DNA of 64,000 nucleotides from Limnobacter humi (GTDB lineage Bacteria; Pseudomonadota; Gammaproteobacteria; Burkholderiales; Burkholderiaceae_B). The stretch's first letter is position 1. Every line of letters begins with the position of its first letter. The notes below the pieces were generated by a model that was not told where the DNA came from, searched no databases, and saw only the letters and a list, made by a program, of their open reading frames with translations. Made by a program: the position numbers and the translations under genes. Below, piece after piece: positions 11,676-23,093 of the stretch. The stretch lies in contig NZ_JANIGO010000004.1 in the NCBI RefSeq assembly GCF_024518835.1, positions 124,001 through 188,000 on the forward strand. The letters run 5' to 3'.

Positions 11676-13661
11676 TCATGAATTCAAACTGATGAATGTG
11701 ATGATCATGGCGAGAACGCCGAGAATCATCGCAAATGCATAGTGGTAGATGTAACCGCTCTGTGCGTAACGAACCACCCCCGAGACCAGTCCAACCAAGC
11801 GTGCAGCGCCGTTCACCATCAAACCGTCGATCAAGGTGCGGTCGCCGACAGTCCACAGCGTTTGACCCAGTCCGCGTGCGCCGCCCGCAAACACCACCTC
11901 GTTGAACTTGTCCATGTAGTACTTGTTCTCGAGCAACGTGTGAACGGGCTTGAGCGCTTTGTAGAATGCCGCGGGAATCGCGGGAACCCACAGGTAACAC
12001 ACTGCGGCAGAGACCACACCAGCAAGGGCCAGGTAAAACGGCAATGTGTGGAAGGCATGCATGCCCATGGCCGCCGCGCCGTGGAACTCTTCGGCCAGCG
12101 TGGCCATGGCTTCGTGGTTGGGCAGCACAGTGATCACATCTTTGAAGTACGTGCCGTACAACAGCGGTTCAATCGCAATGTAACCAATCAACACAGACGG
12201 AATCGCCAGCAGAACCAGCGGCAAGGTCACCACCCAAGGGGACTCGTGGGGCTGCACGGGGCCATGGTGGCCATGGTCGTCGTCGTGCCCATGGTCATCA
12301 TGCTGAATATCATGGAAACGCTCTTTGCCATGGAACACCAGGAAGTACATCCGGAAGCTGTAAAACGCCGTGATGAACACACCCGCAGTCACTGCAAAGG
12401 AGGCAAAGCCGGCTGCGGGCAAATGGCTGAAGTGCACCGCTTCGATGATGCTGTCTTTGGAGTAAAAACCAGCAAAGAACGGTGTACCGATTAGCGCCAA
12501 AGAACCCAGCAAGGAGGTGATCCAGGTAATGGGCATGTGTTTCCACAGGCCGCCCATGTGACGAATGTCCTGGTCATGGTGCATGCCGATGATGACCGAA
12601 CCAGCGCCCAGGAACAGCAGCGCTTTGAAAAAAGCATGGGTCATGAGGTGGAAAATGGCCACCGGATAGGCAGACACGCCCAAGGCCACTGTCATGTACC
12701 CCAGCTGGGACAAGGTCGAGTAAGCAACCACCCGCTTGATGTCGTTCTGGATAATGCCCAAAAAGCCCATGAACAACGCCGTGATGGAGCCAATCACCAA
12801 AATGAAGTTGAGCGCGATATCGGACAATTCAAACAGCGGCGACATGCGGCTGACCATGAAAATACCGGCGGTCACCATGGTCGCTGCGTGAATCAGCGCA
12901 GAAATGGGTGTGGGGCCTTCCATGGAGTCGGGCAACCACACGTGCAGCGGAAACTGAGCCGATTTGCCCATGGCACCAATGAACAGACAGATGCAGGCCA
13001 CAGCCAGCAAGGGCCAGTCAGTGCCGGGGAATGTGAGCGGAGCCAATTCGTTGGCCTTGGCGAACACCTCGGCGTAGTTCATGGAACCGGCATAGGCCAT
13101 CACCAATCCAATGCCCAGAATGAAACCAAAGTCACCCACTCGGTTTACCAAAAATGCCTTCAGGTTGGCATAAATGGCTGTCTGCTTTTTGTACCAAAAA
13201 CCGATCAACAAATAAGACACCAGGCCCACCGCTTCCCAGCCAAAAAACAACTGGAGGAAGTTGTTGCTCATCACCAGCATCAACATCGAAAATGTGAACA
13301 GGGAAATGTACGAGAAGAAGCGCTGGTAACCCGGGTCCTCTTCCATGTAACCAATGGTGTAAATGTGCACCATCAACGACACGCTGGTGACCACCAACAT
13401 CATGGTGGCAGTCAGCGAGTCAATCAGGAAACCCACCTCAAAAGTCAGCTTGCCAACCACGGCCCACTGGTACAGCGTGCCGTTGAAGGTATTGCCAGCC
13501 ATCACATCCTTGAACACCAGAATGGATGCGAACAGCGCCACGGCCACACCGAGAATGGTGACGGTGTGAGCACCGCGTCGACCAATTTGTTTGCCAAACA
13601 GGCCTGCGAGCAGAGAACCCAGCAGTGGTGCAAACGGAACGATCAAATACAAAGGATTCAT
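11676..13661 (-). CDS. nuoL: NADH-quinone oxidoreductase subunit L
   Basis: NuoL is the distal antiporter-like subunit of complex I, carrying the long lateral helix. At 661 residues it has the expected length, with the Glu of helix 5 in FFGWEAVGLVSYLL and WLPDSMEGPTPISALIHAA. A cytoplasm- or periplasm-facing loop at about residues 440-465 is unusually rich in His and Asp (the block starting HDDHGHDDDHGHHG). From memory such His-rich insertions occur in other betaproteobacterial NuoL proteins. The start lies 6 nt past the nuoK stop, with AAGGGG upstream inside nuoK. Confidence 0.98.
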   Translation of the reverse strand: MNPLYLIVPFAPLLGSLLAGLFGKQIGRRGAHTVTILGVAVALFASILVFKDVMAGNTFNGTLYQWAVVGKLTFEVGFLIDSLTATMMLVVTSVSLMVHIYTIGYMEEDPGYQRFFSYISLFTFSMLMLVMSNNFLQLFFGWEAVGLVSYLLIGFWYKKQTAIYANLKAFLVNRVGDFGFILGIGLVMAYAGSMNYAEVFAKANELAPLTFPGTDWPLLAVACICLFIGAMGKSAQFPLHVWLPDSMEGPTPISALIHAATMVTAGIFMVSRMSPLFELSDIALNFILVIGSITALFMGFLGIIQNDIKRVVAYSTLSQLGYMTVALGVSAYPVAIFHLMTHAFFKALLFLGAGSVIIGMHHDQDIRHMGGLWKHMPITWITSLLGSLALIGTPFFAGFYSKDSIIEAVHFSHLPAAGFASFAVTAGVFITAFYSFRMYFLVFHGKERFHDIQHDDHGHDDDHGHHGPVQPHESPWVVTLPLVLLAIPSVLIGYIAIEPLLYGTYFKDVITVLPNHEAMATLAEEFHGAAAMGMHAFHTLPFYLALAGVVSAAVCYLWVPAIPAAFYKALKPVHTLLENKYYMDKFNEVVFAGGARGLGQTLWTVGDRTLIDGLMVNGAARLVGLVSGVVRYAQSGYIYHYAFAMILGVLAMIITFISLNS

Positions 13662-13667
13662 TCGCGC

Positions 13668-13973
13668 TTACCCCTTCAGCTGGTCGAGGTCTTCGACGTT
13701 GATAGAGTTCATGTTACGGAACAGCACCACCAGAATTGCCAAGCCAATGGCGGATTCAGCAGCAGCCACAGTGAGGATGAAGAAAACAAACAGCTGGCCA
13801 GACAAGTCACCCAAATAGTGCGAGAAGGCAACGAAGTTCATATTGACCGCCAGCAGCATCAATTCAATGGCCATCAGCAACACGATCAGGTTGCGACGGT
13901 TTAGAAAGATGCCGATGACGCTGATCGAAAACAGAATGGCGCCCAGGACCAGGTAATGTGCAAGTGAAATCAT
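13668..13973 (-). CDS. nuoK: NADH-quinone oxidoreductase subunit K
   Basis: NuoK is a three-helix membrane subunit (MrpC-like) of complex I, 101 residues long. The two conserved membrane glutamates required for proton coupling are visible in [13 protein letters not shown] and [13 protein letters not shown]. An AGGAA site 8 nt before the ATG supports the start. It sits between nuoJ and nuoL in standard order. Confidence 0.98.
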   Translation of the reverse strand: MISLAHYLVLGAILFSISVIGIFLNRRNLIVLLMAIELMLLAVNMNFVAFSHYLGDLSGQLFVFFILTVAAAESAIGLAILVVLFRNMNSINVEDLDQLKG

Positions 13974-13989
13974 GATTATTGTTCCTGCC

Positions 13990-14604
13990 TTATTGTCCAG
14001 ACTTGGTCTGCTTGCGGTCCAGGTCCGCTGGCATGCTCACCAGCTTGACGCGGTCTGCCGCCTTGACACGAACTTGTTCGGACGGGTTTTGGCTCTTGGT
14101 GTCTTTGCGCTTGCGCAAGGTCAACGCGATGGCGGCCACCATGGCGACCAGCAATATCAGCGCAGCCACTTCAAATGGGTACAAGTACTCGGTGTACAGC
14201 AATTTACCCAGCGCACCAGTGTTGTTCGCCGCCTGCTTGGGAGCCTCGGCATTCGGGTCCCAGAAACCGCGCATCAAGATAACCGACATTTGAAAAGCGA
14301 TCAGCGAACCCACGATGGTGGCCACGGGCAAATTCTTCCAAAAGCCTGCGCGGATTTTGTCGAGGTTCAGATCAACCATCATCACCACGAAGAGGAACAA
14401 CACCATCACCGCACCGACGTACACGAGCACCAGCGAAATGGCCAGGAACTCAGCCTCCAACAACATCCACAGTGCCGATGCCGAGAAAAAGGCCAAGACA
14501 AGGAACAAGGCTGCGTGCACCGGGTTTTTGGCAGTGATCACTCTCACCGCGGCAAACACCAGAATGGCCGCAAACACATAGAAAAAACCAGTCATTGCAT
14601 TCAT
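13990..14604 (-). CDS. nuoJ: NADH-quinone oxidoreductase subunit J
   Basis: NuoJ is a five-helix membrane subunit near the quinone end of the proton-pumping arm, 204 residues long. The conserved helix-3 block with [18 protein letters not shown] is present. After the last helix comes a basic cytoplasmic tail (about 165-204, with [10 protein letters not shown]). The ribosome site is weak and a second ATG three codons in is possible. It follows nuoI by 29 nt. Confidence 0.97.
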   Translation of the reverse strand: MNAMTGFFYVFAAILVFAAVRVITAKNPVHAALFLVLAFFSASALWMLLEAEFLAISLVLVYVGAVMVLFLFVVMMVDLNLDKIRAGFWKNLPVATIVGSLIAFQMSVILMRGFWDPNAEAPKQAANNTGALGKLLYTEYLYPFEVAALILLVAMVAAIALTLRKRKDTKSQNPSEQVRVKAADRVKLVSMPADLDRKQTKSGQ

Positions 14605-14633
14605 GAGTTGGGGTCTAGCTCAGTAAATTGAAT

Positions 14634-15125
14634 TCATCGGTAAGCAGCATCAGCTTCGCGGTTTGCGGCAATTTCAGCCTCATACCGATCACCCACGGCC
14701 AGCAGCATTTCCTTGGTGAAATACAAGTCGCCCCGCTTTTCACCGTGGTATTCGTGAATATGGGTTTCAACAATGGAATCCACCGGGCAGGACTCTTCAC
14801 AAAATCCACAGAAAATACATTTGGTCAGGTCGATGTCGTAACGAGTGGTGCGACGGGAGCCATCGGCACGCTGCTCGGACTCGATCGTGATAGCCATCGC
14901 CGGACACACTGCCTCGCACAGCTTGCAGGCAATGCAACGCTCTTCGCCGTTGGCATAGCGTCGCAGAGCGTGCAAGCCCCGAAAACGCGGGGACATGGGC
15001 GTTTTTTCCATGGGATACAGAATGGTGATGGGTGTTGTGAACATGTAGCTCATGGTCAACCCCATGCCTTTCAGCATTTCACGCAACAGCAAGCTGTTCA
15101 GGAATTCTTTGATCACTTGAAACAT
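14634..15125 (-). CDS. nuoI: NADH-quinone oxidoreductase subunit I (2x 4Fe-4S ferredoxin-like)
   Basis: NuoI is a peripheral-arm subunit carrying clusters N6a and N6b, which relay electrons from NuoG to NuoB. In its 163 residues the two ferredoxin motifs are intact: [16 protein letters not shown] at about 70-85 and [16 protein letters not shown] further on, each with the final Cys-Pro. It lies between nuoH and nuoJ on the same strand. Confidence 0.98.
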   Translation of the reverse strand: MFQVIKEFLNSLLLREMLKGMGLTMSYMFTTPITILYPMEKTPMSPRFRGLHALRRYANGEERCIACKLCEAVCPAMAITIESEQRADGSRRTTRYDIDLTKCIFCGFCEESCPVDSIVETHIHEYHGEKRGDLYFTKEMLLAVGDRYEAEIAANREADAAYR

Positions 15126-15137
15126 AGTGCGTCTCGA

Positions 15138-16211
15138 TTATTTCCAGATGTTCAAGGGGGTTTGCATCCAGGCGGCCACCACCACCAACCAAACCAGGGT
15201 CAGTGGAATGAACACCTTCCAACCCAAGCGCATGATCTGGTCGTAGCGGTAACGTGGGAACGAGGCCCGGAACCAGATGAACATCGACACCAGCAGGAAG
15301 GTTTTCAAGCCCAACCAAATCCAGCCGGGGATCAGTGTGAAGGGTACGTACTCCACAGGCGATGACCATCCACCGAAGAACATGATGGCTGCCAAGGCAG
15401 AAATCAGAATCATGTTGGCGTATTCAGCCAGGAAGAAGATGGCGAAGGTCATGCCGGAGTATTCCACCATGTGCCCGGCCACAATTTCCGATTCACCTTC
15501 CACCACGTCAAAGGGATGGCGGTTGGTTTCTGCAACGCCCGACACCAGGTAGATGACGAACAAAGGCAGCAAAGGCAACCAGTTCCAGGACAGGAAGTTC
15601 AGCCCAGCGTCTGCAAATTGACCGCGGGTCTGGCTCATCACAATCTCGGTCATGTTCAGGCTACCGGTGACCAACAACACGGTGACCAGTACAAAACCAA
15701 TGGCCAACTCGTAGGACACCATTTGCGCCGATGCGCGCATGGCGGCCAAGAACGCGTACTTGGAGTTGGAAGCCCAACCCGCAATGATCACGCCATACAC
15801 TTCCAGCGATGTGATCGCCATCAGGTACAACAAGCCGGCATTCACGTTGGCCAACACCGTTTCAGGGCCAAAAGGCACCACCGCCCATGCAGCCAATGCA
15901 GGCATGATGGTCATGATGGGCGCAATGATAAACAGGCCTTTGTTTGCATTGATCGGAACGATGATCTCTTTGAACATCATCTTGACCGCATCGGCAATGG
16001 GCTGCAGCAAGCCCATGGGGCCCACATGGCTTGGGCCCATGCGAATGTGCATGCGACCAATCATTTTGCGTTCCCAATAGGTCAGGTAGGCTACCAGACC
16101 CAGCAGAGGCAGGGTAATGCAAAGAATCTTGATCAAGGTCCACACGGGCAGCCAGGCTGGGCCCAGCAATTCGGCACCGGTGGTGGTGATCAGTTCAATG
16201 GGGGAACTCAT
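15138..16211 (-). CDS. nuoH: NADH-quinone oxidoreductase subunit H
   Basis: NuoH is the eight-helix membrane subunit that forms the quinone chamber and connects the peripheral and membrane arms. The protein is 357 residues. It shows [19 protein letters not shown] near the N-terminus and the acidic loop [19 protein letters not shown], both hallmark NuoH features. Its ATG overlaps the nuoG stop (ATGA), indicating coupled translation. Confidence 0.98.
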   Translation of the reverse strand: MSSPIELITTTGAELLGPAWLPVWTLIKILCITLPLLGLVAYLTYWERKMIGRMHIRMGPSHVGPMGLLQPIADAVKMMFKEIIVPINANKGLFIIAPIMTIMPALAAWAVVPFGPETVLANVNAGLLYLMAITSLEVYGVIIAGWASNSKYAFLAAMRASAQMVSYELAIGFVLVTVLLVTGSLNMTEIVMSQTRGQFADAGLNFLSWNWLPLLPLFVIYLVSGVAETNRHPFDVVEGESEIVAGHMVEYSGMTFAIFFLAEYANMILISALAAIMFFGGWSSPVEYVPFTLIPGWIWLGLKTFLLVSMFIWFRASFPRYRYDQIMRLGWKVFIPLTLVWLVVVAAWMQTPLNIWK

Positions 16212-18475
16212 GCCTGCACCTCACTTTCCACAGCAACCGACTCCAGCGATACAGCGCCAGACGCAGCACGCAAACCCTGTGTTTCTGAACGACCCACAGG
16301 AACCAGTACCGTGTTGTCAGCCACCTGCTTGTGAACAGCAACCGCAGCTTGAACAAAGCCACCTTTCTCATCGGTCAACTTGACCTGTGCACCAGCCGTC
16401 AAGCCGTGTGCTGCGGCTGTTTTTTCGTTCATTTGCAACAGCGCTGGTTTGGCTGCCTTGGTTAGACGCAGGGACTCGGCACGGCGAACCAGTGCATCCG
16501 TGTCGTAGAGAGGAACGTATGTCGCCAGTTCAAGGCCGGCACTCACGACATCGGTGGCGGGCTGCGCAGACACTGCATTGCTCAGGCCCAGAGAGGCCGG
16601 CATGAACACCTTCAAAACCTCTTCGGAACTGTTGAATTCAAAGCCGTCGAGCTGGAGCAGATTCCCCATTACACGCAACACCTTCCAACCGGGACGAGTT
16701 TCGCCAGCGGGCTTTACGGCGGCCTTGAATGTTTGTGCTGTACCCTCGATGTTGATGAAAGTACCCGATGTTTCGGTCGGTGGCGAAATGGGCAGCAACA
16801 CATCCGCGTACTGCTTGGCGTTGCCGACGAAGGCAGACGCTTGCACCACAAACTCTGCATCAATCAAACCGCGCAAGGTTTTTTGACCCACGGCAGAATC
16901 CAGGTCAGGCTCAGCGCCAAACACAATCACCGCCTTGGCTTTGCCATCCAGCAGGTTTTGAGCAGGTTTACCCCCATGCGCAGCCGCTTGAACTCCAGCC
17001 ACAAATGAACCTGTCCAGTTGGCACCATCGCCCAGGAAACCCAGGGTCGCGCCGGTGGATTTGGCCACCTCCGCTGCCTTGGACAACACGGCATTGGCAT
17101 GCTCGCTCATCAGCACTTGCTGACCGATCAGCACAAACTTGTTGCCTTCCACGGCCAAAGCCTTGCTCACTGCATCAGAACCCAACTGCGCAGACCATTG
17201 AGATGGTGCAGCTTTCACCCAACGGGCCTTGGGCATCAGGGGGTCCAGACCACCAGCATTGACCACCACCACAGCAGCGCCCTGTTTGGCTGCCTGGCGA
17301 ACGCGTTGGGTCAACAACGGTTGATCGTTTCGGGGGTCAGTACCCACCAAAACAATGGCGTCTGCATCAGCAACCGCTTTGATGCTGGCACCCAACCATG
17401 GCTTGGCGCCACTCAGGTTCAGGCTTGCATGGTGACGCAAGCCGGCATCAATGCTGGTTGAGCCGATGCCATTCATCAAGGCCCTGGCCAAAGCCATTTC
17501 TTCGAAAGTGGCATTGGGGGACACCAGCAGACCAATGTTGTTCAGGTCGCTCGACTCACGACGGGCTTTCTTCAAACCTTCAGCAACCGCATTCAGTGCA
17601 GTTTGCCAATCCGTGCTCACCCACTGACCATTTTTCTTGATCATGGGCTGAGTCAGACGGTCTGCCGCATCCAGACCTTCGTAACTGAAACGATCGCGGT
17701 CAGAAATCCAGCATTCATTGATACCATCATTTTCCTGCGGCACCACACGCATGACCTTGTCCGCCTTCACCTGGACCACCACGTTGGAACCCAGGCTGTC
17801 GTGCGCAGCGATCGATTTGCGACGTGCCATTTCCCAGGTACGCGCACTGTAGCGGAATGGCTTGGAGGTCAATGCACCCACCGGGCACAGATCAATCATG
17901 TTGCCCGACAGCTCAGAGTCCACTGAATTGCCGACAAAACTCAAAATTTCCGAGTGCTCGCCCCGGTTGGCCATGCCCAGCTCCATTACACCGGCAATTT
18001 CCTGTCCAAAACGGACGCACCGGGTGCAGTGGATGCAGCGGCTCATCTCCTGAGCCGACACCAGCGGGCCGATGTCCTTGTAGAACACCACGCGCTTCTC
18101 TTCCTTGTAGCGGGAAGAAACACCGCCATACCCCACAGCAATGTCCTGCAACTGGCACTCACCACCCTGGTCGCAAATCGGGCAATCCAGCGGGTGGTTG
18201 ATCAACAAAAATTCCATCACGCTTTTTTGAGCGTTCACGGCCTTCTCGGAGTGCGTGCGAACGATCATGCCGGGGGCAACTGGTGTTGCACATGCAGGCA
18301 AAGGCTTGGGCGCCTTTTCCACGTCCACCAGACACATGCGGCAGTTGGCCGCGATCGACAATTTTTTGTGATAACAGAAGTGAGGCACATAGCTGCCTGC
18401 TTTTTGGGCCGCATCCATCAGCATGCTGCCTTCAGCCACTTCAACCTTCACGCCATCAATTTCAAGTTCAACCAT
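16208..18475 (-). CDS. nuoG: NADH-quinone oxidoreductase subunit G
   Basis: NuoG is the largest peripheral-arm subunit, related to molybdopterin oxidoreductases but without the cofactor. Ligands for N1b (CYHKK, NCRMC and ACATP blocks), N5 (CIHCTRC) and N4 (DLCPVGALT) lie in the first quarter. The extra N7 cluster motif of the E. coli protein is not evident: the region after N4 reads [11 protein letters not shown], with no Cys array. The length is 755 residues. It overlaps nuoH by 4 nt and follows nuoF. Confidence 0.97.
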   Translation of the reverse strand: MVELEIDGVKVEVAEGSMLMDAAQKAGSYVPHFCYHKKLSIAANCRMCLVDVEKAPKPLPACATPVAPGMIVRTHSEKAVNAQKSVMEFLLINHPLDCPICDQGGECQLQDIAVGYGGVSSRYKEEKRVVFYKDIGPLVSAQEMSRCIHCTRCVRFGQEIAGVMELGMANRGEHSEILSFVGNSVDSELSGNMIDLCPVGALTSKPFRYSARTWEMARRKSIAAHDSLGSNVVVQVKADKVMRVVPQENDGINECWISDRDRFSYEGLDAADRLTQPMIKKNGQWVSTDWQTALNAVAEGLKKARRESSDLNNIGLLVSPNATFEEMALARALMNGIGSTSIDAGLRHHASLNLSGAKPWLGASIKAVADADAIVLVGTDPRNDQPLLTQRVRQAAKQGAAVVVVNAGGLDPLMPKARWVKAAPSQWSAQLGSDAVSKALAVEGNKFVLIGQQVLMSEHANAVLSKAAEVAKSTGATLGFLGDGANWTGSFVAGVQAAAHGGKPAQNLLDGKAKAVIVFGAEPDLDSAVGQKTLRGLIDAEFVVQASAFVGNAKQYADVLLPISPPTETSGTFINIEGTAQTFKAAVKPAGETRPGWKVLRVMGNLLQLDGFEFNSSEEVLKVFMPASLGLSNAVSAQPATDVVSAGLELATYVPLYDTDALVRRAESLRLTKAAKPALLQMNEKTAAAHGLTAGAQVKLTDEKGGFVQAAVAVHKQVADNTVLVPVGRSETQGLRAASGAVSLESVAVESEVQA

Positions 18476-18495
18476 TTGTTTCGTCCCGCAGGGAG

Positions 18496-19791
18496 TTACA
18501 CGTAAGCCGGCACGATGCAGGACTTGTGCGTGATGTGGTGCTCAAATTCTTCACGGAAATGCTTGAGGAATGCCCTCACCGGCATGGCGGCTGCGTCACC
18601 CAAAGCGCAAATGGTGCGCCCCTGAATGTTGTCCGCAATGCTGTTGAGCATGTCCAAATCTTCTGGACGACCTTCGCCGTGTTCAATGCGGTTGACAATG
18701 CGATACAACCAGCCCGTGCCTTCCCGGCAGGGGGTGCACTGACCACAGCTCTCTTCATAATAAAAATAGGACAAACGCAGCAGGCTCTTGACCATGCAAC
18801 GGGTCTCGTCCATCACGATCACCGCGCCAGAGCCCAACATGGAGCCCGCTTTGGCGATGGAATCGTAGTCCATGTCGGTGGCCATCATGACGTCGCCTGG
18901 CAATACCGGCATGGATGAACCGCCGGGAATGACTGCCTTGATCTTGCGACCGCCTTTCATGCCGCCCGCCAGCTCGAGCAACTTGGCAAAGGGTGTGCCC
19001 AATGGAATTTCGTAGTTGCCGGGTTTTTCCACATCACCGGAAATCGAGAAAATCTTGGTACCACCATTGTTGGGCTTGCCCAACTCCAGGAACCAGTCGC
19101 CACCGTTTTGCAAAATAAATGGCACAGCTGCAAAAGTTTCGGTGTTGTTGATGGTGGTGGGCTTGCCATAGATGCCATACGACGCAGGAAATGGCGGCTT
19201 GAAGCGAGGCTGGCCTTTCTTGCCCTCAATGGATTCAATCAATGCAGTTTCTTCACCGCAAATGTAGGCGCCATAACCTTGGTGTGCATGCAACTGGAAG
19301 CTGAAACTGGAGCCCAATATGTTGTCGCCCAAGTAGCCCGCCGCACGAGCCTGTTCCAGGGCTTCTTCAAAGCGCTCGTAGGTTTCCCAGATCTCGCCGT
19401 GAATGTAGTTGTAACCCACCGAAATGCCCATGGCATACGCGGCAATGGCCATGCCTTCAATCACGGCATGGGGGTTGTAACGAAGAATGTCTCGGTCCTT
19501 GAATGTTCCGGGCTCACCTTCATCAGAGTTGCAAGCCAGGTACTTTTGACCAGGAAACTGACGGGGCATGAAGCTCCACTTCAAACCAGTGGGGAAACCA
19601 GCGCCTCCGCGACCGCGCAAAGCCGATTTTTTCACTTCGGCAATGACATCTTCTTGCGAAATGCCTTCGGTGAGGATCTTGCGCAAGGCCTTGTAACCAC
19701 CGCGGGCCTCATAGCCTTTCAGATCCCAATTGCTGCCATCCAAACCGGCCAAAATCACCGGGTTGATGTGACGTCCGTGCAAACAGGTCAT
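18496..19791 (-). CDS. nuoF: NADH-quinone oxidoreductase subunit F (NADH- and FMN-binding)
   Basis: NuoF oxidises NADH with FMN and holds cluster N3 at the entry to complex I. In 431 residues it shows [15 protein letters not shown] (NADH/FMN site), the [15 protein letters not shown] block and the N3 ligands [15 protein letters not shown], plus a distal Cys. The ATG overlaps the nuoE stop by 4 nt, giving the usual NuoE-NuoF coupling. Confidence 0.98.
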   Translation of the reverse strand: MTCLHGRHINPVILAGLDGSNWDLKGYEARGGYKALRKILTEGISQEDVIAEVKKSALRGRGGAGFPTGLKWSFMPRQFPGQKYLACNSDEGEPGTFKDRDILRYNPHAVIEGMAIAAYAMGISVGYNYIHGEIWETYERFEEALEQARAAGYLGDNILGSSFSFQLHAHQGYGAYICGEETALIESIEGKKGQPRFKPPFPASYGIYGKPTTINNTETFAAVPFILQNGGDWFLELGKPNNGGTKIFSISGDVEKPGNYEIPLGTPFAKLLELAGGMKGGRKIKAVIPGGSSMPVLPGDVMMATDMDYDSIAKAGSMLGSGAVIVMDETRCMVKSLLRLSYFYYEESCGQCTPCREGTGWLYRIVNRIEHGEGRPEDLDMLNSIADNIQGRTICALGDAAAMPVRAFLKHFREEFEHHITHKSCIVPAYV

Positions 19792-20267
19792 GACTTCAAC
19801 TCCTCTACCAGCGCGTCGATTTTTTCATTGCTCATGAAACTGCACATGCGGTGGTTGTTCACCAACATCACCGGCGAATCACCACAAGCCCCCATGCACT
19901 CCCCTTCTTTCAAGGTGAACTGACCATCCGGGGTGGTTTCGTTGTAATCAATCCCCAGTTTCTTTTTCAGATACTCGGCCGCGTCGGTGCCACCCGACAA
20001 TGCGCATGGCAGGTTGGTGCACACCACCAACTTGTACTTGCCAACCTTTTTGGTGTCGTACATGTTGTAAAAGGTGGCCACCTCGTAGGCCGCAATCGGA
20101 GCAATTTCGAGATAATCCGCAACCGCTTCAATGGCCTCAGCGGGTAACCAACCGAGTTCCACTTGCACAATTCGCAATCCAGCCATCACGGCTGAAATCT
20201 TTTGATCCGCCGGGTATTTGGTCAATTCCTTGTCGATCAAACGACACGCGTTTTCACTCAACTTCAT
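19788..20267 (-). CDS. nuoE: NADH-quinone oxidoreductase subunit E (2Fe-2S)
   Basis: NuoE is a thioredoxin-fold subunit with cluster N1a next to the FMN of NuoF, 159 residues long. The four ligand cysteines are visible in [11 protein letters not shown] and [11 protein letters not shown]. It lies between nuoD and nuoF, overlapping nuoF by 4 nt. Confidence 0.98.
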   Translation of the reverse strand: MKLSENACRLIDKELTKYPADQKISAVMAGLRIVQVELGWLPAEAIEAVADYLEIAPIAAYEVATFYNMYDTKKVGKYKLVVCTNLPCALSGGTDAAEYLKKKLGIDYNETTPDGQFTLKEGECMGACGDSPVMLVNNHRMCSFMSNEKIDALVEELKS

Positions 20268-20281
20268 GATGGGATAAATCC

Positions 20282-21535
20282 TTAGCGATCAATTTCACCG
20301 AACACGATGTCCTGGGTACCGATGATGGTCACCACGTCGGCCAGCATGTGGCCGCGAGACATTTCGTCCAAACCTTGCAAGTGTGCAAAACCAGGGGCTC
20401 GAATCTTCAAGCGGTAAGGCTTGTTGGCGCCGTCGGCCATGAGGTAAATACCGAACTCGCCTTTCGGATGTTCTACCGCTGCATAGGCTTCACCTTCGGG
20501 CACATGCATGCCTTCGGTAAACAGTTTGAAATGGTGAATCAGCTCTTCCATGTTGGACTTCATGTCCAGACGCTTGGGCGGCGATACCTTGTGGTTGTCG
20601 CTCATCACAGGGCCAGGATTGGCACGCAACCAGTCCACGCATTGCTTGATGATTCGATTGGACTGGCGCATTTCTTCCACCCGCACCAAATATCGGTCAT
20701 AGCAGTCGCCGTTCTTGCCCACGGGAATATCGAAGTCCAAGCGGTCATACACTTCGTAGGGTTGCTTCTTGCGCAAATCCCACGCAATGCCAGAGCCCCG
20801 CAGCATCGGGCCAGTAAAGCCCATCGACAGCGCGCGCTCCGGTGTAACCACACCGATGCCCACAAGGCGCTGCTTCCAAATGCGGTTGTCGGTCAGCAGT
20901 GTTTCGTATTCGTCCACATACTTGGGGAAACGCTGGGTGAAGTCGTCGATGAAATCAAGCAACGAACCTTGACGGTTGCGGTTCAATTCGTCGACTTTTT
21001 TCGCGGAGCGAACCTTCGACGGCTTGTACTGCGGCATGCGATCGGGCAGATCACGGTACACACCACCGGGCCGGTAGTACGCAGCATGCAAGCGGGCACC
21101 CGAGACCGCTTCGTAGCAGTCCATCAAGTCTTCCCGCTCGCGGAATGCGTACAGGAACACCGCCATGGCACCCACGTCCAGACCGTGAGCGCCGATCCAC
21201 AACAGGTGGTTGAGCACACGGGTGATTTCATCAAACATCACACGGATGTATTGGGCGCGCACAGGCACCTCGATGCCCAGCAACTTCTCAATGGCCATGC
21301 AATACGCATGTTCATTGGCCATCATGGACACATAGTCCAGCCGGTCCATGTAAGGCAATGACTGAATAAATGTTTTGTGCTCAGCCAGTTTTTCAGTACC
21401 ACGGTGCAGCAAGCCGATGTGGGGGTCTGCACGCTGGACAACCTCACCATCCAACTCAAGCACCAGACGCAACACGCCATGCGCTGCAGGGTGCTGTGGA
21501 CCAAAGTTCAGGGTGTAATTCTTGATTTCAGCCAT
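20282..21535 (-). CDS. nuoD: NADH-quinone oxidoreductase subunit D (49 kDa)
   Basis: NuoD, related to the NiFe-hydrogenase large subunit, lines the quinone site with NuoB and NuoH. The 417-residue protein has the N-terminal [21 protein letters not shown] block, including quinone-site His residues, the [16 protein letters not shown] block and a C-terminal DIVFGEIDR. It lies 2 nt after nuoC and is unfused, unlike the NuoCD fusion of enterobacteria. Confidence 0.98.
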   Translation of the reverse strand: MAEIKNYTLNFGPQHPAAHGVLRLVLELDGEVVQRADPHIGLLHRGTEKLAEHKTFIQSLPYMDRLDYVSMMANEHAYCMAIEKLLGIEVPVRAQYIRVMFDEITRVLNHLLWIGAHGLDVGAMAVFLYAFREREDLMDCYEAVSGARLHAAYYRPGGVYRDLPDRMPQYKPSKVRSAKKVDELNRNRQGSLLDFIDDFTQRFPKYVDEYETLLTDNRIWKQRLVGIGVVTPERALSMGFTGPMLRGSGIAWDLRKKQPYEVYDRLDFDIPVGKNGDCYDRYLVRVEEMRQSNRIIKQCVDWLRANPGPVMSDNHKVSPPKRLDMKSNMEELIHHFKLFTEGMHVPEGEAYAAVEHPKGEFGIYLMADGANKPYRLKIRAPGFAHLQGLDEMSRGHMLADVVTIIGTQDIVFGEIDR

Positions 21536-21537
21536 GG

Positions 21538-22137
21538 TTATTTCGCTCCGCCGTACTGAGGTTCGCGAATGATGCGCGGTGTAATTTCACGAGGCTCAAT
21601 GCTCACAGGTTGGTACACCACGCGGCCCAATTCGGGGTCGTAGCGCATTTCCACATGGCCGGACAGCGGGAAATCTTTACGGAAGGGATGCCCCACAAAG
21701 CCATAGTCGGTGAGAATGCGACGCAAGTCAGCGTGTCCTTCAAACACGATTCCGAACAGGTCAAATGCCTCACGCTCATACCAGCCGGCAGAGGACCACA
21801 CATCATTCACGGAGGGTACGGTGGGCAGCTCGTCATCGGGACAGGCCACCTTGATGCGAACACGCAGGTTGTTGGAGACCGACAACAATTGAGATACCAC
21901 CCAAAACCGGGGGCCTTCATTCACTTCGTTTTTGTAGTCCTGCATGTCAAGACCACACAGGTCAATCAACTGCTCGAACCGCAAGGCATCATGATCACGC
22001 AGGATGCCGCAGGCTTCCAGATACGTCTTCGCCTTGAGCACGACATTCAGTTCGCCCAACGCCAGCGTCGCGGACACGATCCTGTCGCCCAACGCGTCTT
22101 GAAGTGCCGTTTGCAAACGCAACAGATTTTCGGACAT
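21538..22137 (-). CDS. nuoC: NADH-quinone oxidoreductase subunit C (30 kDa)
   Basis: NuoC is a structural peripheral-arm subunit of 199 residues. The family signature [22 protein letters not shown]-like region is intact ([11 protein letters not shown], then [12 protein letters not shown]-type [13 protein letters not shown]), followed by [12 protein letters not shown]. It sits between nuoB and nuoD as a separate gene, and the nuoD start follows immediately. Confidence 0.98.
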   Translation of the reverse strand: MSENLLRLQTALQDALGDRIVSATLALGELNVVLKAKTYLEACGILRDHDALRFEQLIDLCGLDMQDYKNEVNEGPRFWVVSQLLSVSNNLRVRIKVACPDDELPTVPSVNDVWSSAGWYEREAFDLFGIVFEGHADLRRILTDYGFVGHPFRKDFPLSGHVEMRYDPELGRVVYQPVSIEPREITPRIIREPQYGGAK

Positions 22138-22149
22138 GTTGAAAATTCC

Positions 22150-22626
22150 TCAGCGTGCAATGGTGGAGGTTTGCTTGATCTTGTTCTGCAGCTGCAGCAG
22201 ACCGTACATCAGGGCTTCCGCAGTCGGTGGGCAACCGGGCACGTACACATCCACCGGAACAATGCGATCACAGCCACGCACCACAGAGTAGCTGTAGTGG
22301 TAGTAACCACCACCATTGGCGCAGGAACCCATTGACAACACCCAACGCGGTTCGGCCATTTGGTCGTACACCTTGCGCAGGGCTGGTGCCATTTTGTTGC
22401 ACAGCGTGCCGGCAACGATCATGAGATCAGACTGACGGGGGCTGGGACGGAAAATGATTCCGAACCGGTCCAGGTCGTAGCGGCTGGCACCTGCGTGCAT
22501 CATTTCGACTGCGCAGCAGGCCAAACCAAATGTCATGGGCCACAGCGACCCGGTGCGCCCCCAGTTGATCAGCTTGTCGGCTGTGGTGGTGATAAACCCT
22601 TCGTTCAATACGCCATCAATTCCCAT
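22150..22626 (-). CDS. nuoB: NADH-quinone oxidoreductase subunit B (cluster N2)
   Basis: NuoB carries the terminal 4Fe-4S cluster N2, which donates electrons to ubiquinone. The 158-residue protein has the tandem cysteines in ACCAVEMM, then MGSCANGGG and [11 protein letters not shown], giving the full N2 ligand set. It lies between nuoA and nuoC. Confidence 0.98.
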   Translation of the reverse strand: MGIDGVLNEGFITTTADKLINWGRTGSLWPMTFGLACCAVEMMHAGASRYDLDRFGIIFRPSPRQSDLMIVAGTLCNKMAPALRKVYDQMAEPRWVLSMGSCANGGGYYHYSYSVVRGCDRIVPVDVYVPGCPPTAEALMYGLLQLQNKIKQTSTIAR

Positions 22627-22644
22627 CTTTACACCTCTGAAGGT

Positions 22645-23004
22645 TCATTCCCAATCCAGCGCGCCGCGGGTCCATTCGTAAATGAAACCGACCACCAGAA
22701 TGCCCAGGAAAATCATCATCGACCAAAATCCAACCGGACCAATTTCGCGGTAGGCCACAGCCCATGGAAACAGGAACGCGATTTCGAGGTCGAACAAAAT
22801 GAACAGAATGGCCACGAGGTAATAGCGCACGTCAAACTGCATGCGCGCATCTTCGAACGCCTCGAAGCCGCATTCATAAGGGGAGAGCTTTTGTCCGTCC
22901 GGACGATGAGGGGCAAGCAGACGCCCGACCAGCATGGCACCACCGCCCACGCCTGCGCCAACCAGAATGAAAAGCAAAACCGGAAAATACGACTCTAAGT
23001 TCAC
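22645..23004 (-). CDS. nuoA: NADH-quinone oxidoreductase subunit A
   Basis: NuoA is a three-helix membrane subunit near the quinone site. I chose the GTG at 23004 (product beginning [12 protein letters not shown]), because GGGAG precedes it by 5 nt and the resulting 119 residues match the family. Upstream codons run into the terminator region and are not family-like. The signature [21 protein letters not shown] is present in two overlapping parts. It is the first nuo gene, starting about 45 nt after the terminator behind tRNA-Leu. Confidence 0.96.
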   Translation of the reverse strand: MNLESYFPVLLFILVGAGVGGGAMLVGRLLAPHRPDGQKLSPYECGFEAFEDARMQFDVRYYLVAILFILFDLEIAFLFPWAVAYREIGPVGFWSMMIFLGILVVGFIYEWTRGALDWE

Positions 23005-23046
23005 GTTGGCTCCCGTGTAAACCCTAAGCAGGTTTGTGTTACCCAA

Positions 23047-23084
23047 AAAAAAGCCGGTCATTCACACAGAGGACCGGCTTTTTT
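23047..23084. terminator. Bidirectional terminator between tRNA-Leu and nuoA
   Basis: An inverted repeat, AAGCCGGTC (23051-23059) with GACCGGCTT (23072-23080), is flanked by an A-run and a T-run, so it can act on either strand. Transcripts through tpiA-secG-tRNA-Leu reach it before nuoA. The complex I operon therefore needs read-through or its own promoter in the next roughly 45 nt. Confidence 0.85.
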
Positions 23085-23093
23085 ATTCTAATC

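Noticed and set aside
12537-13904. 455-codon plus-strand open frame opposite nuoL and nuoK
   Set aside because: It is antisense to two certain complex I genes and runs across their boundary, with biased His/Gln/Asn composition typical of reverse-frame translation.
20348-21361. 337-codon plus-strand open frame opposite nuoD
   Set aside because: It is a shadow of nuoD. Its composition follows the reversed codon positions and no domain is visible.
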